Origin: Paenarthrobacter aurescens TC1
GTDB lineage: Bacteria; Actinomycetota; Actinomycetes; Actinomycetales; Micrococcaceae
Direction: 5' to 3'
NCBI GenBank assembly: GCA_000014925.1
Contig: CP000474.1
Location: 930,001 to 994,000, forward strand
DNA length: 64,000 nt
A program made the translations under genes and the position numbers. Of the stretch, positions 17,891 through 26,890 are shown in pieces (the stretch's first letter is position 1; every line of letters starts with the position of its first letter). The notes below the pieces were generated by a model that worked only from the letters and a program-made list of their open reading frames with translations, ran no database searches and had not been told where the DNA came from.

Positions 17891-18700
17891 TTAGAAGTCG
17901 CGGCGGTTGGCAAGGACCGGGAGTTTTTGGCGGGCGTCTTCCACCACAGCAGGATCGAGGTCGTAGAAAATGAGGCCCGGCTCGCCTTCGAGGGCTTCCA
18001 GTACCTGTCCGAACGGGGATACGACGGCGGAGTACCCCACGCCCGTGGGTGCGGCACCTTTGGCCTCTACACCTTGGGTGGCAGGATCGCCTTGGCCGCA
18101 GGCGAGCACGAACGTGGTGGTGTCCACGGCGCGGGCGCGGGCCAGGAGCTGCCACTGATCGGCCTTGCCCGGCCCGGAACCCCAGGACGCGGACACAATG
18201 TTCACCACGGCTCCGCGCTGGGCGTTGGCCGTGAAAAGGGCAGGGAAGCGGATGTCGTAGCAGGTAGCCAAAGCAAAGGTGAGGCCACCGGCGTCGAACG
18301 TTACCGGATCCGTACCCGCCTCAACGGTGTCCGATTCCGCGAAACCAAACGCATCAAAGAGGTGGATTTTGTCGTAGCTCGTTTCCACGCCAGGTCCCGT
18401 GGCCAGAAGCGTGTTCCGCACCCGCGGGGATCCGGACTCGGAGGGGCTGCCCGGGGTGAACATGCCGGCCACGATCACCAGCTGAAGTTCCTCGGCGAGG
18501 GATCGCACCCGGCTGGCCCACGGCCCGTCCAAGGGCTCAGCGATGTCCAGCAGCGAATTTCCGAACGCGCGCATCATCGCCTCGGGGAAAACCACCAATT
18601 CGGCGCCGCCGTCCTTGGCCCGGCGGGCGTTCTCCTCCAGGAGCCGCAGGTTGTCGGCCAGATCCCGGCCGGTGATGACTTGGGCAAGTGCTACTCGCAC
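17891..18700 (-). CDS. Carbon-nitrogen hydrolase (nitrilase superfamily amidase)
   Basis: 269 residues. The catalytic triad is complete: Glu in LVVFPEAMM, Lys in SYDKIHLFD and Cys in LATCYDIRFP, plus the helper Glu region. Cytoplasmic. Family members in this branch hydrolyse omega-amides or deaminated glutathione, so Nit-type repair amidase is the likeliest role, but the substrate is not settled. GTG start at 18700 with GGAGG 7 nt upstream; the longer upstream frame lacks any ribosome site. Its 3' end runs directly into repeat array B. Confidence 0.88.
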   Translation of the reverse strand: MRVALAQVITGRDLADNLRLLEENARRAKDGGAELVVFPEAMMRAFGNSLLDIAEPLDGPWASRVRSLAEELQLVIVAGMFTPGSPSESGSPRVRNTLLATGPGVETSYDKIHLFDAFGFAESDTVEAGTDPVTFDAGGLTFALATCYDIRFPALFTANAQRGAVVNIVSASWGSGPGKADQWQLLARARAVDTTTFVLACGQGDPATQGVEAKGAAPTGVGYSAVVSPFGQVLEALEGEPGLIFYDLDPAVVEDARQKLPVLANRRDF

Positions 18701-18917
18701 GATAAAACCTCCAGTTGTCTCCGTCCCAGTATGCCAAGCGGGTGGCCCGGAGGCGGCGGGTCGCGACACAATCGGGGCCTGAGACCTCAAACGAGCACGC
18801 CCCGAGGGAGCGTTCCAGCACGTGAGCGGCTGTTCAAATCCCGCCATATTAGGGCAAGTAATGAAATCGAGATGCTGAACGTCGTCACATGGCGGGCCCG
18901 CGCGGTACATACTTTGC

Positions 18918-21053
18918 GTGGAACTAAACTTGCAAGCAATGGTTATGCCGATTTTTGACACAGCAGCTGCCCTGGATGCGTCGCAGCCCAGGCCCCTCGG
19001 ACTGAGCGCGCCCCAGCCCGGAGTTTTCGACGCCCAAACCGCACCCAACGATTCGGTGAACGTGGCCGTCTTCGCACCGGATCTGGACCGCGTGGAGGTG
19101 GTGTTCCAAGCACCCGGCGAACCGTGGCAGTCCCACATTCTGTCCAACGTTGAGAACGGCGTCCACTTCAGCCTCGTCAACGGCATGCCGCCGGGCACCC
19201 GCTATGGCTTCCGTGAGGCCCCCGGTGAGGGCGGGCTTCCGCTGTCCATCCCGGCTGTGGACCTGGACGACGACGGCGGCCAGCCACTGCTGCTCGATCC
19301 TTACGGACGCGCCGTGGACCAGCGGGGCGAGTTCCTCACAAGCGTCCACGTGGATACAGGCTTTGATTGGGGCGACGACCGCCCGCCACGAACGCCCATG
19401 CGCACCTCGGTGATCTATGAGGCACACGTTCGTGGCCAAACCATGCTGCACCCGGACATCCCTGAGCACCTCCGCGGGACCTACGCGGGCATGGCGCATC
19501 CTGTGATGATCCAGCACCTCACTGAACTGGGCATCACGGCCGTCCAGCTTCTGCCCATTCATTTCCACTTGGATGAGTCCCACCTTCAGGACTTGGGCAT
19601 GACCAATTACTGGGGCTACAACACGGCCGCCTTCTTTGCTCCCCACGCTGACTACGCCACGGAGGCGGCTCGCAATGCCGGGCCCCACGCGGTGCAGGAT
19701 GAGCTCAAGGGCATGATCAAACTGCTCCATGCGGCGGGGATCGAAGTCATTCTCGACGTCGTGTATAACCACACCGCCGAAGCGGGGCCCGACGGACCGC
19801 CGCTGAGCTTCCGGGGTTTGGCAGAGAAACGTTACTACCGGCACGACGCCCATGGGCGCTACCTGGACACCACCGGATGCGGCAACACCTTGGATTTCAG
19901 TGATCCCGTAGTGGTTGATCTCGCCCTGGATTCCTTGCGTTACTGGGTGAACGATTTCCATGTGGACGGGTTCCGCTTCGACCTCGCGGTGACGCTGTGC
20001 CGGGATGCCAGTAACACCTTCGATCCCCAGCACCCTTTCCTGCAGGCGATTGCCGAGGACCCCGTACTCTCAGCGGTCAAGCTGATCGCCGAGCCTTGGG
20101 ATGTTGGCTATGGAGGGTGGCAGACGGGGCGGTTCCCGCACGGATGGTCGGACTGGAATGACCACTTCCGTGACGGAGTCCGGAGCTTCTGGCTGTCTGA
20201 CAGGGCCGCGATCGAGGCCGGCGGCCAAGGCGGCTCGGTGGCGTCGTTGGCTGAGCTCATGGCCGGCTCCGCCAACCTCTTCGCATCATCGGGCCGCACC
20301 CGCCTGGCCAGCGTCAACTTCATCACCGCCCACGACGGTTTCACCCTCAAGGACCTGGTCAGCTACGACCGCAAACACAACGAGGCCAACGGGGAGCAGA
20401 ACCGCGACGGCCACGGAGACAACCGGAGCTACAACCACGGCGTGGAGGGCAGGAGCGAGAACGAGGCAATCGTCGCCGCCCGCGCCCTGTCGGTCCGCAA
20501 CCTGATGGCCACCTTGCTCCTGTCTTTCGGCGTTCCCATGATCACTGCCGGCGACGAGATCGGGCGCACCCAACAAGGCAACAACAACGCCTACTGCCAG
20601 GACAATCCCACGGCCTGGCTTGACTGGAGCCGGACCCAGGAAGCCAACGCCATGTTCAGGACCACGCGTGAACTGGTCAGGCTGCGCCGTTGGTTCTTGA
20701 GGCACCAGCCTGAAAGTTTCCCCGGCAACGCGAACGATTCCAGCCTGCAATGGTTTGACGACAAGGGAAAGCGGATGACTCCGGCGCGCTGGAACGATCC
20801 CAGTGTCCGCTCCGTCCAGCTCCTGATGGGTCACGAGGACAGTGAGATCCGCGGGTTGATCTCAGTGAACGGCAGCAACCAGGACGTGAAAATGGTCCTG
20901 CCGGAGATCTTGAGCGAGTCAGGCATCGGAAAGCGCATGTTTGAACTTCGCTTCACCACCTCGGTGCTGCATGAGCGAAGGAAGGGCGCGTTGGTGGCTT
21001 CGGGCGAGCGGGATATCCTGCAAGCCAACACCATCAACATCTACCGCACATAG
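18918..21053 (+). CDS. glgX: Glycogen debranching enzyme GlgX (isoamylase-type GH13)
   Basis: 711 residues: N-terminal CBM48 domain (about 30-150), a (beta/alpha)8 barrel, and a C-terminal beta domain. GH13 regions are intact: VILDVVYNHTAE, GFRFDLAVTL (nucleophile Asp355), LIAEPWDVG (acid Glu392) and FITAHDGFTL (Asp473). It cleaves alpha-1,6 branches of glycogen, releasing short chains after phosphorylase trimming. GTG 18918 is taken; ATG 18939 or 18945 would shorten the N-terminus. No ribosome site decides. Glycogen phosphorylase lies 1 kb away on the other strand. Confidence 0.92.
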   Translation: MELNLQAMVMPIFDTAAALDASQPRPLGLSAPQPGVFDAQTAPNDSVNVAVFAPDLDRVEVVFQAPGEPWQSHILSNVENGVHFSLVNGMPPGTRYGFREAPGEGGLPLSIPAVDLDDDGGQPLLLDPYGRAVDQRGEFLTSVHVDTGFDWGDDRPPRTPMRTSVIYEAHVRGQTMLHPDIPEHLRGTYAGMAHPVMIQHLTELGITAVQLLPIHFHLDESHLQDLGMTNYWGYNTAAFFAPHADYATEAARNAGPHAVQDELKGMIKLLHAAGIEVILDVVYNHTAEAGPDGPPLSFRGLAEKRYYRHDAHGRYLDTTGCGNTLDFSDPVVVDLALDSLRYWVNDFHVDGFRFDLAVTLCRDASNTFDPQHPFLQAIAEDPVLSAVKLIAEPWDVGYGGWQTGRFPHGWSDWNDHFRDGVRSFWLSDRAAIEAGGQGGSVASLAELMAGSANLFASSGRTRLASVNFITAHDGFTLKDLVSYDRKHNEANGEQNRDGHGDNRSYNHGVEGRSENEAIVAARALSVRNLMATLLLSFGVPMITAGDEIGRTQQGNNNAYCQDNPTAWLDWSRTQEANAMFRTTRELVRLRRWFLRHQPESFPGNANDSSLQWFDDKGKRMTPARWNDPSVRSVQLLMGHEDSEIRGLISVNGSNQDVKMVLPEILSESGIGKRMFELRFTTSVLHERRKGALVASGERDILQANTINIYRT

Positions 21054-21092
21054 TCGCTGCCTAGAAGCGCCAACTAACAGGAGTCTCTCAGC

Positions 21093-21566
21093 ATGAACCG
21101 CAGCCGCAGCAAACTGGTGGCATTCGCGGGTCTGGTGATCGCCGTCGTCGTGCTGGTGGTTGCCATGGTGGGTGGAGGCTCACTGACCGCGCAAACCACG
21201 ACGCCGGAACCTGGCTCCACATCGACGTCACCAACGGCGGCAGCCACCGCAGGCGCCACTCCCGCCGTTGCGAACCCCTCTTCGCTGCCCACCATCAATG
21301 CTTCTCAGTTACCCAAGGAAGCGCGCCAGACCCTTGCGCTGATTGCCAAGGGTGGCCCGTACCCTTATGACCGTGACGGTGTGAACTTCGGCAACTTCGA
21401 GGGATTGCTGCCTAAGAAGTCCGGTGGTTTCTACAAGGAGTACACCGTGCCCACACCGGGGGAGTCGGACCGCGGCGCGCGACGAATCATCGTGGGCAAG
21501 GACTCGGCGAAGTACTACACCCCGGACCATTACGAGTCGTTCAAATTCATTGTCGAAGACAAGTAG
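21093..21566 (+). CDS. Secreted guanyl-specific ribonuclease (RNase Sa/barnase family)
   Basis: 157 residues: signal peptide or anchor (residues 7-30), a Thr/Ser/Pro/Ala linker to about 62, then a microbial N1/T1-type RNase domain. Catalytic residues align with RNase Sa: Glu116 in YKEYTVPTPG, Arg131 in RGARRIIVG and His146 in PDHYESF. It should cut single-stranded RNA after G outside the cell. ATG 21093 has AGGAG upstream. A barstar-type inhibitor starts 6 nt after its stop, which is the expected immunity partner. Confidence 0.93.
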   Translation: MNRSRSKLVAFAGLVIAVVVLVVAMVGGGSLTAQTTTPEPGSTSTSPTAAATAGATPAVANPSSLPTINASQLPKEARQTLALIAKGGPYPYDRDGVNFGNFEGLLPKKSGGFYKEYTVPTPGESDRGARRIIVGKDSAKYYTPDHYESFKFIVEDK

Positions 21567-21572
21567 GAGCCC

Positions 21573-21932
21573 ATGAAGATCTATTCCGCAGACACCTGGA
21601 CGCTCGAAGAACTCCAGGAGCAGATCTCCGACGCGGGCCGGCGAACGCTTCTGGTCCCACCCGCAAGCACCAAGCAAGGGGTCCTTGAGGTCTTCGGCCA
21701 GGTCCTCGATTTCCCTGAGTACTATGGCGTGAACCTGGACGCCCTCAACGACTCCTTGCACGACTATGCTGATGCCCTCTCGGAGGACGACGGCAGCCCG
21801 GTCACCATGATCTGGCAAGTCCCCGCGGCCTACCGCACGGACCGTTCCTTCGGCGTGGTCTGCGAGATCCTCCAAGACGCAGAGCGCTACGCCGGCCGCG
21901 ACCTCGCAGTCATTGCCGTCTTCCAAAACTAA
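21573..21932 (+). CDS. Barstar-family ribonuclease inhibitor
   Basis: 119 residues of the small alpha/beta barstar fold. The segment FPEYYGVNLDALNDSLHDY corresponds to the barnase-binding helix-loop of barstar ('FPdYyGgNlDAL.D.L'), including the acidic residue that plugs the RNase active site; the VTMIW strand follows. It is cytoplasmic (no signal) and should protect the producer from the preceding RNase before secretion. AGGAG 5 nt upstream of ATG. Confidence 0.94.
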   Translation: MKIYSADTWTLEELQEQISDAGRRTLLVPPASTKQGVLEVFGQVLDFPEYYGVNLDALNDSLHDYADALSEDDGSPVTMIWQVPAAYRTDRSFGVVCEILQDAERYAGRDLAVIAVFQN

Positions 21933-21965
21933 ATCGCGAACCGGCCACACCTAACGGCGCCCCAA

Positions 21966-22035
21966 TGGGCCACCGTGACCCGGCAGCGCGCGTCAAAGCG
22001 ACGAAGGAGCAGCGCGCTGAGGGTTACGGTCGCCC
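21966..22035. terminator. Imperfect bidirectional hairpin between barstar and glgP
   Basis: The segment around 21966-21991 pairs with the one around 22012-22035 through TGGGC, ACCGT, ACCC and CAGCGCGC blocks with single mismatches, about 22 pairs around a 20-nt loop. There is no strong T-run. It lies between convergent genes and probably ends both. Confidence 0.6.
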
Positions 22036-22052
22036 AGCGGGTTAAGCCAGGC

Positions 22053-24677
22053 TTAGGCGTTCGCGATCAACCCCAGTTCAGCTTTTGATGCCAGTGCGCT
22101 GTGCTTCGGGAACACCCGGACGGTGTAGCCGAAGGAGCCGGACCGGTTGATCACCAGTGAGCCGCTGAACAGGTGGCGTCCGCCGCCGAGGTCCTCCAGG
22201 GAATCCAGTTCGGCCACCACGATGTCTTCGAGCTCATCGGTGTCCTCGGCGCGGCCGAAGGCTACCTCCACGGAGACGTCGTCCGGGGTGAGGTTGTTGA
22301 GGGCCACGTAGGCGTTGACTTGGAGCGTGTCGCCCACTTGGGGTTCTTCGGAGACGCCAACGGAGTCTACGTGTTCCACTACAACCCCGGGCCACGCACT
22401 GCGAACCTTGGAGGTCCAGGCCGCGAGTTCCTTGGCTTCCTTGAACGACTCGGCAACAGCGCGGCGTCCGGACACAGCGGCCGGGCAGTAGAGGTTGTTG
22501 ACGTAGTCGTGGAGCATGCGTTCTGCCGAAACGGCAGGGCCCAGGTTGGCAAGCGTGTGCTTGATCATGGACACCCAGTGTGTGGGTACGGTTTCACGGC
22601 TGGATTCGGACGGTCCTGCTGCTCCGGCGCCCTGGGCAACGGTGGTGCCGTAGAAGCGCGGGGCTACCTGGGTCTCCAGCAGCTCGTAGAGTGCTGAGGC
22701 CTCAATGTCGTCGCGTTCCTCGGAGGATGCGTTGTTGTTGGCTGTGGGGATTGCCCAGCCGTTTTCGCCGTCGTACATTTCGTCCCACCAGCCGTCCAGG
22801 ACGGAGAGGTTGAGCGAGCCGTTGATGGCGGCCTTCATGCCGGAGGTGCCGCAGGCTTCCAGCGGGCGGAGCGGGTTGTTGAGCCAGACGTCGCAGCCGG
22901 GGAACAGTGTCCGTGCCATGGCGATGTCGTAGTTGGGCAGGAACACGATCCTGTGCCGGACTTGGGGGTCGTCCGTGAACTTGACCAGGTCCTGGATCAT
23001 TTTCTTGCCGGCATCATCTGCGGGGTGGGACTTGCCTGCGATGACCAGCTGGATGGGGTGTTTGGGGTCAAGCAGCAGGGCCTTCAAACGTGCAGGGTCG
23101 CGCAGCATGAGCGTGAGGCGCTTGTAGGTGGGCACGCGGCGTGCGAATCCGATGGTGAGGACGTCAGGGTCCAGGACGGAGTCGGTCCAGCCGAGTTCGG
23201 CGTCGGCGGCGCCGCGCTTCTTCCACGAGGCCCGGAGTCGGCGTCGGACGTCGTCAATGAGTTGGGCGCGGAGTTCCCGGCGGAGGGCCCAGACGTCTTC
23301 ATCGCTGACGTTGTAGGCCAGGTCCCAGCGTCCGAGTGCTTCGGCTTCCGCGCCGAACTGGTTTCGGGCCAGGGACGAAATGCGGGGGTCCACCCAGGTG
23401 GGCACGTGGACGCCGTTGGTGACGGAGGTGATGGGGATTTCGGAATGGTCGAAGCCTGGCCAGAGCCCGGCAAACATTTCGCGGGACACCACGCCGTGCA
23501 GTTTGGCCACACCGTTGGCACGTTGCGCCAGGCGCAGGCCCATCACCGCCATGTTGAACACGGAGGGGTTGCCGCCGTCGAAGTTTTCGCGGCCGAGTTC
23601 CAGGATGCGCTCGGTAGGCACGGCAGGCGCCAAGCCAGCTTCGAAGAAGTGCTTGATCTGCACGGTTTCGAAGCGGTCGATGCCGGCGGGTACGGGCGTG
23701 TGCGTGGTGAAGACGGTGGACGCGCGTCCGGCGGCGAGGGCCTCGTCCCAGCTGAGGGGCTCATGGGCGTCGGACATGGCTTCCTGGATGCGTTCGATCC
23801 CCAGGAACCCTGCGTGGCCTTCGTTGGTGTGGAACACTTCCGGCGCGGGTGTACCGGTGAGCTCCTGGTAGACGCGCAGCGCCTTGACGCCGCCCATGCC
23901 CAGGAGAAGTTCCTGCTGGAGCCGGTGGTCGCCGCCGCCTCCGTACAGGCGGTCGGTGATGCCGCGCGCAGCTTCGTCGTTGGAGGGGACGTTCGAGTCA
24001 AGCAGCAGCAGCGGAACGCGTCCGACGTCGGCACGCCACACGTGTGCGTGGAGCTCGCGGCCGTTGGGCAGCGGAAGGGAAATGTGGACCGGCTTGCCCT
24101 GGGCGCCATCCTTGGCAGGGTGGCGGAGCAGCGTGAGCGGCAGGCCGTCCGGATCCAGTACGGGGTAGGTTTCCTGCTGCCAGGCGTCGCGGGAGAGCGA
24201 CTGCTTGAAGTATCCGGCCTGGTACAGAAGCCCGACGCCGATCAACGGCACGCCGAGGTCGGAGGCAGCCTTGAGGTGGTCACCGGCCAGGATGCCGAGG
24301 CCGCCGGAGTACTGCGGGAGTACTTCGGTGATACCGAATTCGGGCGAGAAGTACGCGATGCAGGCCGGAGCGTCTTCGCCGAGGCCTTGATACCAGCGCG
24401 GTTCGCTCAGGTATCGGTCCAGGTCTGCTGCGGCGCCCTGGACCCGGTTCACCAGCTCGCCGTCATTGGCCAGATCCTGTAACTGCTCGCGGCTGATCGA
24501 CCCCAGCAGGGCTATGGGGTCGTGCTGCGATTCCTCCCAGAGAGCCGGGTTAAGGCTCGCAAAAAGTTCCCGTGTGGGCCGGTGCCAGGACCAGCGCAAA
24601 TTGGTTGCCAGACGGGCCAGGGGCCTGATGGGCTCGGGGAGGACGGTACGGACTGTAAACCTTCGAATAGCCTTCAC
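22053..24677 (-). CDS. glgP: Alpha-glucan phosphorylase (GlgP/MalP, actinobacterial type)
   Basis: About 874 residues; releases glucose 1-phosphate from glycogen or maltodextrin. The N-terminal DUF3417-like part (LATNLRWSWH) marks the compact phosphorylase subfamily; YSGGLGILAGDHLK, NEGHAGF and the PLP-lysine motif EACGTSGMKAAINGSLNLS are all visible. GTG 24677 starts the conserved KAIRRFTVRTVLPE; GTG 24686 is 3 codons longer. Neither has a clear ribosome site. A large open frame antisense to it is only a shadow. Divergent from glgE. Confidence 0.92.
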   Translation of the reverse strand: MKAIRRFTVRTVLPEPIRPLARLATNLRWSWHRPTRELFASLNPALWEESQHDPIALLGSISREQLQDLANDGELVNRVQGAAADLDRYLSEPRWYQGLGEDAPACIAYFSPEFGITEVLPQYSGGLGILAGDHLKAASDLGVPLIGVGLLYQAGYFKQSLSRDAWQQETYPVLDPDGLPLTLLRHPAKDGAQGKPVHISLPLPNGRELHAHVWRADVGRVPLLLLDSNVPSNDEAARGITDRLYGGGGDHRLQQELLLGMGGVKALRVYQELTGTPAPEVFHTNEGHAGFLGIERIQEAMSDAHEPLSWDEALAAGRASTVFTTHTPVPAGIDRFETVQIKHFFEAGLAPAVPTERILELGRENFDGGNPSVFNMAVMGLRLAQRANGVAKLHGVVSREMFAGLWPGFDHSEIPITSVTNGVHVPTWVDPRISSLARNQFGAEAEALGRWDLAYNVSDEDVWALRRELRAQLIDDVRRRLRASWKKRGAADAELGWTDSVLDPDVLTIGFARRVPTYKRLTLMLRDPARLKALLLDPKHPIQLVIAGKSHPADDAGKKMIQDLVKFTDDPQVRHRIVFLPNYDIAMARTLFPGCDVWLNNPLRPLEACGTSGMKAAINGSLNLSVLDGWWDEMYDGENGWAIPTANNNASSEERDDIEASALYELLETQVAPRFYGTTVAQGAGAAGPSESSRETVPTHWVSMIKHTLANLGPAVSAERMLHDYVNNLYCPAAVSGRRAVAESFKEAKELAAWTSKVRSAWPGVVVEHVDSVGVSEEPQVGDTLQVNAYVALNNLTPDDVSVEVAFGRAEDTDELEDIVVAELDSLEDLGGGRHLFSGSLVINRSGSFGYTVRVFPKHSALASKAELGLIANA

Positions 24678-24808
24678 GAGCGCCACACTAACGGACTCGC
24701 ATGGCAGCCGGAACTGGATTGGGTTTCTTTTAGGTAAAAGTCATCTTGCGTCAAGGAGATAGGTCGTGTGCTTAGCATTCTGTGATTTTTGTCGCTAACG
24801 TCGTGGTT

Positions 24809-26890
24809 GTGACGAAAACCGCGCGAACCATCACCGCTCTGAAATCCAAGACGACTACGGACATCACCGAGGGACTTCGCTTCGGCCGGTTCCCCATCAC
24901 GGCCGTGCAGCCGGTGGTTGAGGGTGGCCGTTTCCCGGCGAAGGCTTTGCCAGGCGAGGACCTGGTTGTCGGCGCCACGGTCTTCCGTGAAGGCCATGAC
25001 CAGCTGGGCGTCTCCGCTGTGCTGCTCGATCCCCGGGGCAAGGAGCGTCAGCGAGTACGCCTGACCCCGGCCCAGGGCGAGCAATGGAAGGGCCTGGATC
25101 GCTGGGAGGGCCTGATCACGCCCACCGGCACCGGTGCCTGGTCCTTCGTCATTGAGGCCTGGCATGACCGGTACGGCACTTGGCATCACAACGCCGAGGT
25201 CAAGGTAGGGGCCGGCATTGACGTCGAGCTGATGCTCGCCGAAGGCGCTGCCCTCCTCGCGGAAGCCGCTGACGACGACGCCGGGCGCAGCGCTGCGGAG
25301 AAGCGCACCTTGCGTGCCGCTTCCGTGGTTCTGGCCGACACCACCAAGACTGCCGAGGAGCGCCTTGGTGCCGGTTTCAGCCCCGAGGTGCTGGCCGCCG
25401 TCGGACGCGTTCCGATCCGTGAGTTGGTAACCGTTTCGGAACGTTTCCCGCTGCAGGTGGAACGCGACCTCGCGGGCCGCGGTTCTTGGTACGAGTTCTT
25501 CCCCCGTTCAGAGGGTGCCGTGTTGGATCACTCCACCGGCGTGTGGACCTCCGGCAACTTCCGCACGGCAGCCAGGAGGCTCGACGCCGTGGCGGACATG
25601 GGCTTCGACATCATTTACCTGCCGCCCATCCACCCGATCGGTTACCAGCACCGCAAGGGGCGCAACAACACGCTGACGCCGGGGCCGCAGGATCCAGGTT
25701 CGCCGTGGGCCATCGGTTCCAAGGACGGTGGACATGACGCCATCCATCCGGAACTGGGTACGTTTGAGGACTTTGATGCGTTCGTGGCGCGCGCTAACGA
25801 GCTGGGACTCGAAGTTGCCCTGGACCTGGCGTTGCAAGCAGCTCCGGACCACCCTTGGGTGACGTCCAACCCTGAATGGTTCACCACACGCGTGGACGGT
25901 TCCATTGCCTACGCAGAGAACCCGCCGAAGAAGTACCAAGACATTTATCCCCTGAACTTCGACAATGACCCGGCCGGCCTTTCCAAGGAAATCCTGCGGA
26001 TCGTGCAACTGTGGATCAACCACGGCGTCAAGGTCTTCCGCGTGGACAATCCCCACACCAAGCCTGTGTGGTTTTGGGAATGGCTGATCGGCAAGATCAA
26101 CAAGAAGAACCCCGAGGTTGTCTTCCTGGCGGAGGCCTTCACACGCCCGCCGATGATGCATGCTTTGGGCCGCGCAGGATTCCAGCAGTCCTACACCTAC
26201 TTCACATGGCGGAACACCAAGTCTGAGCTGGAGCAGTACTTCCACGAGGTCAGCCATGAGACCGCCGCGTTCTTCCGTCCGAACTTTTTCGTGAACACCC
26301 CGGACATCCTCACCGAGTACCTGCAGTACGGCGGCCCGGCAGCGTTCCGCATCCGGGCCGCGTTGGCCGCAACGGCCAGCCCGCTGTGGGGCGTCTACGC
26401 CGGTTACGAGTTGTACGAGCACGTGGCCCGTCCGGGAGCCGAGGAGTACATCGACAACGAGAAGTACGAGTACAAGGCGCGGGACTGGGAGGGCGCGGCT
26501 GAGTCGGGGCGGACCCTGGCGCCGTACATCACCAGGCTCAACACCATCCGGAAGAACCACCTGGCCCTGGGCGATCTGCAGAACCTGACGCTGCACAGCA
26601 GCACCGATGACGCCACGATCGTGTACTCCAAGCACAAAACGCTCCCGGACGGCACCAAGGACACCTTGATCATTGTGGTCAACGTGGATCCCCACAGCAC
26701 CCGGGAAAGCACAGTCTCGCTGAACTTGGCGGCCCTGCAACTGGACCCCTCGGACTTCAACGAGGACGGCCGCTTCCGGGTGGACGATTTGATCAGTGGC
26801 CAGAGCTGGGAGTGGGGCGAGCACAACTACGTCAGGCTGGACGCCCACGTTGAACCGGCACACATACTGAGCATCCGGAGGCAGCCTTAG
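24809..26890 (+). CDS. glgE: Alpha-1,4-glucan:maltose-1-phosphate maltosyltransferase GlgE
   Basis: About 693 residues, GH13_3. It extends alpha-1,4-glucan by maltosyl units from maltose 1-phosphate. After N-terminal domains that help dimerisation, the barrel holds LPPIHPIGYQHRKGRNN (phosphate/sugar loop), FRVDNPHTKP with nucleophile Asp413 and FLAEAFTRPPMM with acid Glu442, and VNTPDIL for the third acid; FRVDNPHTKP is diagnostic for GlgE. The start is uncertain: GTG 24809 gives the expected N-terminus, GTG 24803 and 24782 are in frame, and no ribosome site decides. Its stop overlaps the treS start by one base. Confidence 0.93.
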   Translation: MTKTARTITALKSKTTTDITEGLRFGRFPITAVQPVVEGGRFPAKALPGEDLVVGATVFREGHDQLGVSAVLLDPRGKERQRVRLTPAQGEQWKGLDRWEGLITPTGTGAWSFVIEAWHDRYGTWHHNAEVKVGAGIDVELMLAEGAALLAEAADDDAGRSAAEKRTLRAASVVLADTTKTAEERLGAGFSPEVLAAVGRVPIRELVTVSERFPLQVERDLAGRGSWYEFFPRSEGAVLDHSTGVWTSGNFRTAARRLDAVADMGFDIIYLPPIHPIGYQHRKGRNNTLTPGPQDPGSPWAIGSKDGGHDAIHPELGTFEDFDAFVARANELGLEVALDLALQAAPDHPWVTSNPEWFTTRVDGSIAYAENPPKKYQDIYPLNFDNDPAGLSKEILRIVQLWINHGVKVFRVDNPHTKPVWFWEWLIGKINKKNPEVVFLAEAFTRPPMMHALGRAGFQQSYTYFTWRNTKSELEQYFHEVSHETAAFFRPNFFVNTPDILTEYLQYGGPAAFRIRAALAATASPLWGVYAGYELYEHVARPGAEEYIDNEKYEYKARDWEGAAESGRTLAPYITRLNTIRKNHLALGDLQNLTLHSSTDDATIVYSKHKTLPDGTKDTLIIVVNVDPHSTRESTVSLNLAALQLDPSDFNEDGRFRVDDLISGQSWEWGEHNYVRLDAHVEPAHILSIRRQP

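Noticed and set aside
22953..24482. A 509-codon plus-strand frame
   Set aside because: It lies fully antisense to glgP, whose motifs are complete; high G+C makes such shadows common.
25508..26863. A 451-codon minus-strand frame
   Set aside because: Antisense to glgE, with no family features.
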